A stretch of 12,616 nucleotides of DNA. It comes from an uncultured Granulicatella sp. Its GTDB lineage: Bacteria; Bacillota; Bacilli; Lactobacillales; Aerococcaceae. This document shows positions 12,414 to 12,616 of this stretch, piece by piece. Numbering within the stretch: position 1 is the stretch's first letter; every line of letters starts with the position of its first letter. The stretch lies in assembly GCA_937891475.1 (NCBI GenBank), contig CALATC010000153.1, positions 1 through 12,616 on the forward strand. Direction: 5' to 3'. The notes under the pieces were generated by a model. It had not been told where the DNA came from, did no database searches, and saw nothing but the letters and a program-made list of their open reading frames with translations. Position numbers and translations under genes: made by a program.

Positions 12414-12616
12414 TCATTTATCCAAAAGTTTTAACGTTTCTTCTCGTTTGATGACCAACTCTTTTACTAGATGGTATACAACTGCACAAAGAGGTGTGAA
12501 AAAAATTAAGCCTAGAATTCCAAATAAATTTCCACCTATCAAAGCTGCCGCTAATGTTAACACTGTTGGCAATCCAATCGAATTTCCTACCACACGAGGA
12601 TAAATAAAATTCCCCT
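12414..12616 (-). CDS. C-terminal end of an AI-2E family transporter (partial)
   Basis: The 66 visible residues run from the window edge to TGA at 12416-12414. They show P-R-V-V-G-N-S-I-G-L-P, then two hydrophobic segments (T-V-L-T-L-A-A-A-L-I-G-G-N-L-F-G-I-L-G and L-I-F-F-T-P-L-C-A-V-V-Y), then a charged tail. The V-G-x-x-I-G-L-x-P...G-G-x-L-F-G-x-x-G pattern is the conserved C-terminus of AI-2E (YdbI/PerM) family membrane proteins, some of which export autoinducer-2 or act in Na+/H+ exchange. The N-terminal part lies outside the window. The stop is 1 nt from the tadA GTG, so the two are probably co-transcribed. Confidence 0.82.
   Translation of the reverse strand, partial: GNFIYPRVVGNSIGLPTVLTLAAALIGGNLFGILGLIFFTPLCAVVYHLVKELVIKREETLKLLDK

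Noticed and set aside
1..12616. CRISPR array, tRNA or rRNA genes, transposase genes
   Set aside because: No regularly spaced repeats, tRNA cloverleaf-like segments, rRNA signatures or transposase motifs were seen on either strand.

Overview
This is a low-GC Firmicutes chromosome segment, most likely from the Lactobacillales (Carnobacteriaceae, Enterococcaceae or a relative; I cannot name a genus). The evidence is the AT-rich codon use, strong AGGAGG-type ribosome binding sites, TTGACA/TATAAT promoters, a small-type SRP RNA, an Fst-like type I toxin locus, and the conserved tadA, ffs, dnaX, ebfC, recR gene order. Most genes lie on the minus strand.

Left part (1-1080): a DeoR/GlpR-family sugar-phosphate-responsive regulator (251-1003, +). 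It has its own promoter, a cre-like site and two TTGTTCAA repeats. Divergent from it is the start of a gene that appears broken within its first codons and runs off the left edge. Next (1083-1235) is a compact multi-branched RNA fold that ends in a U-tract on the minus strand, at the 3' end of the dnaX-ebfC-recR unit.

Core (1256-6380): recR, ebfC (ybaB) and dnaX form one minus-strand operon for DNA replication and repair. Upstream of them are helD, an RNA-polymerase recycling helicase, and ffs, the 4.5S/scRNA of the signal recognition particle, with a near-consensus promoter and its own terminator.

Accessory interval (6400-6975): an Fst/par-like type I toxin-antitoxin locus. It has a 32-residue toxin starting at GTG, an upstream helix over its SD, a convergent antitoxin RNA with a consensus promoter, a shared terminator, and a repeat of the toxin start region. 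It is followed by a second set of hairpins that may be a decayed second module. A 27-bp near-perfect direct repeat brackets the whole interval.

Right part (6976-12616): an MgtA-type Mg2+ P-type ATPase is controlled by an M-box (ykoK) riboswitch with a terminator. Between that terminator and mgtA lies a 25-codon leader ORF starting Met-Pro-Glu-Pro-Asp, reminiscent of enterobacterial MgtL. Next come a TenA-type thiamin-salvage gene behind a TPP riboswitch, a divergent gene for a SAP-like/DUF6434-type protein, tadA (tRNA adenosine deaminase), and the C-terminal end of an AI-2E family membrane protein.

Overall, an ancestral tadA-ffs-dnaX-ebfC-recR housekeeping cluster seems to have been opened by two insertions: metal and vitamin homeostasis genes plus a toxin locus between tadA and ffs, and helD between ffs and dnaX.
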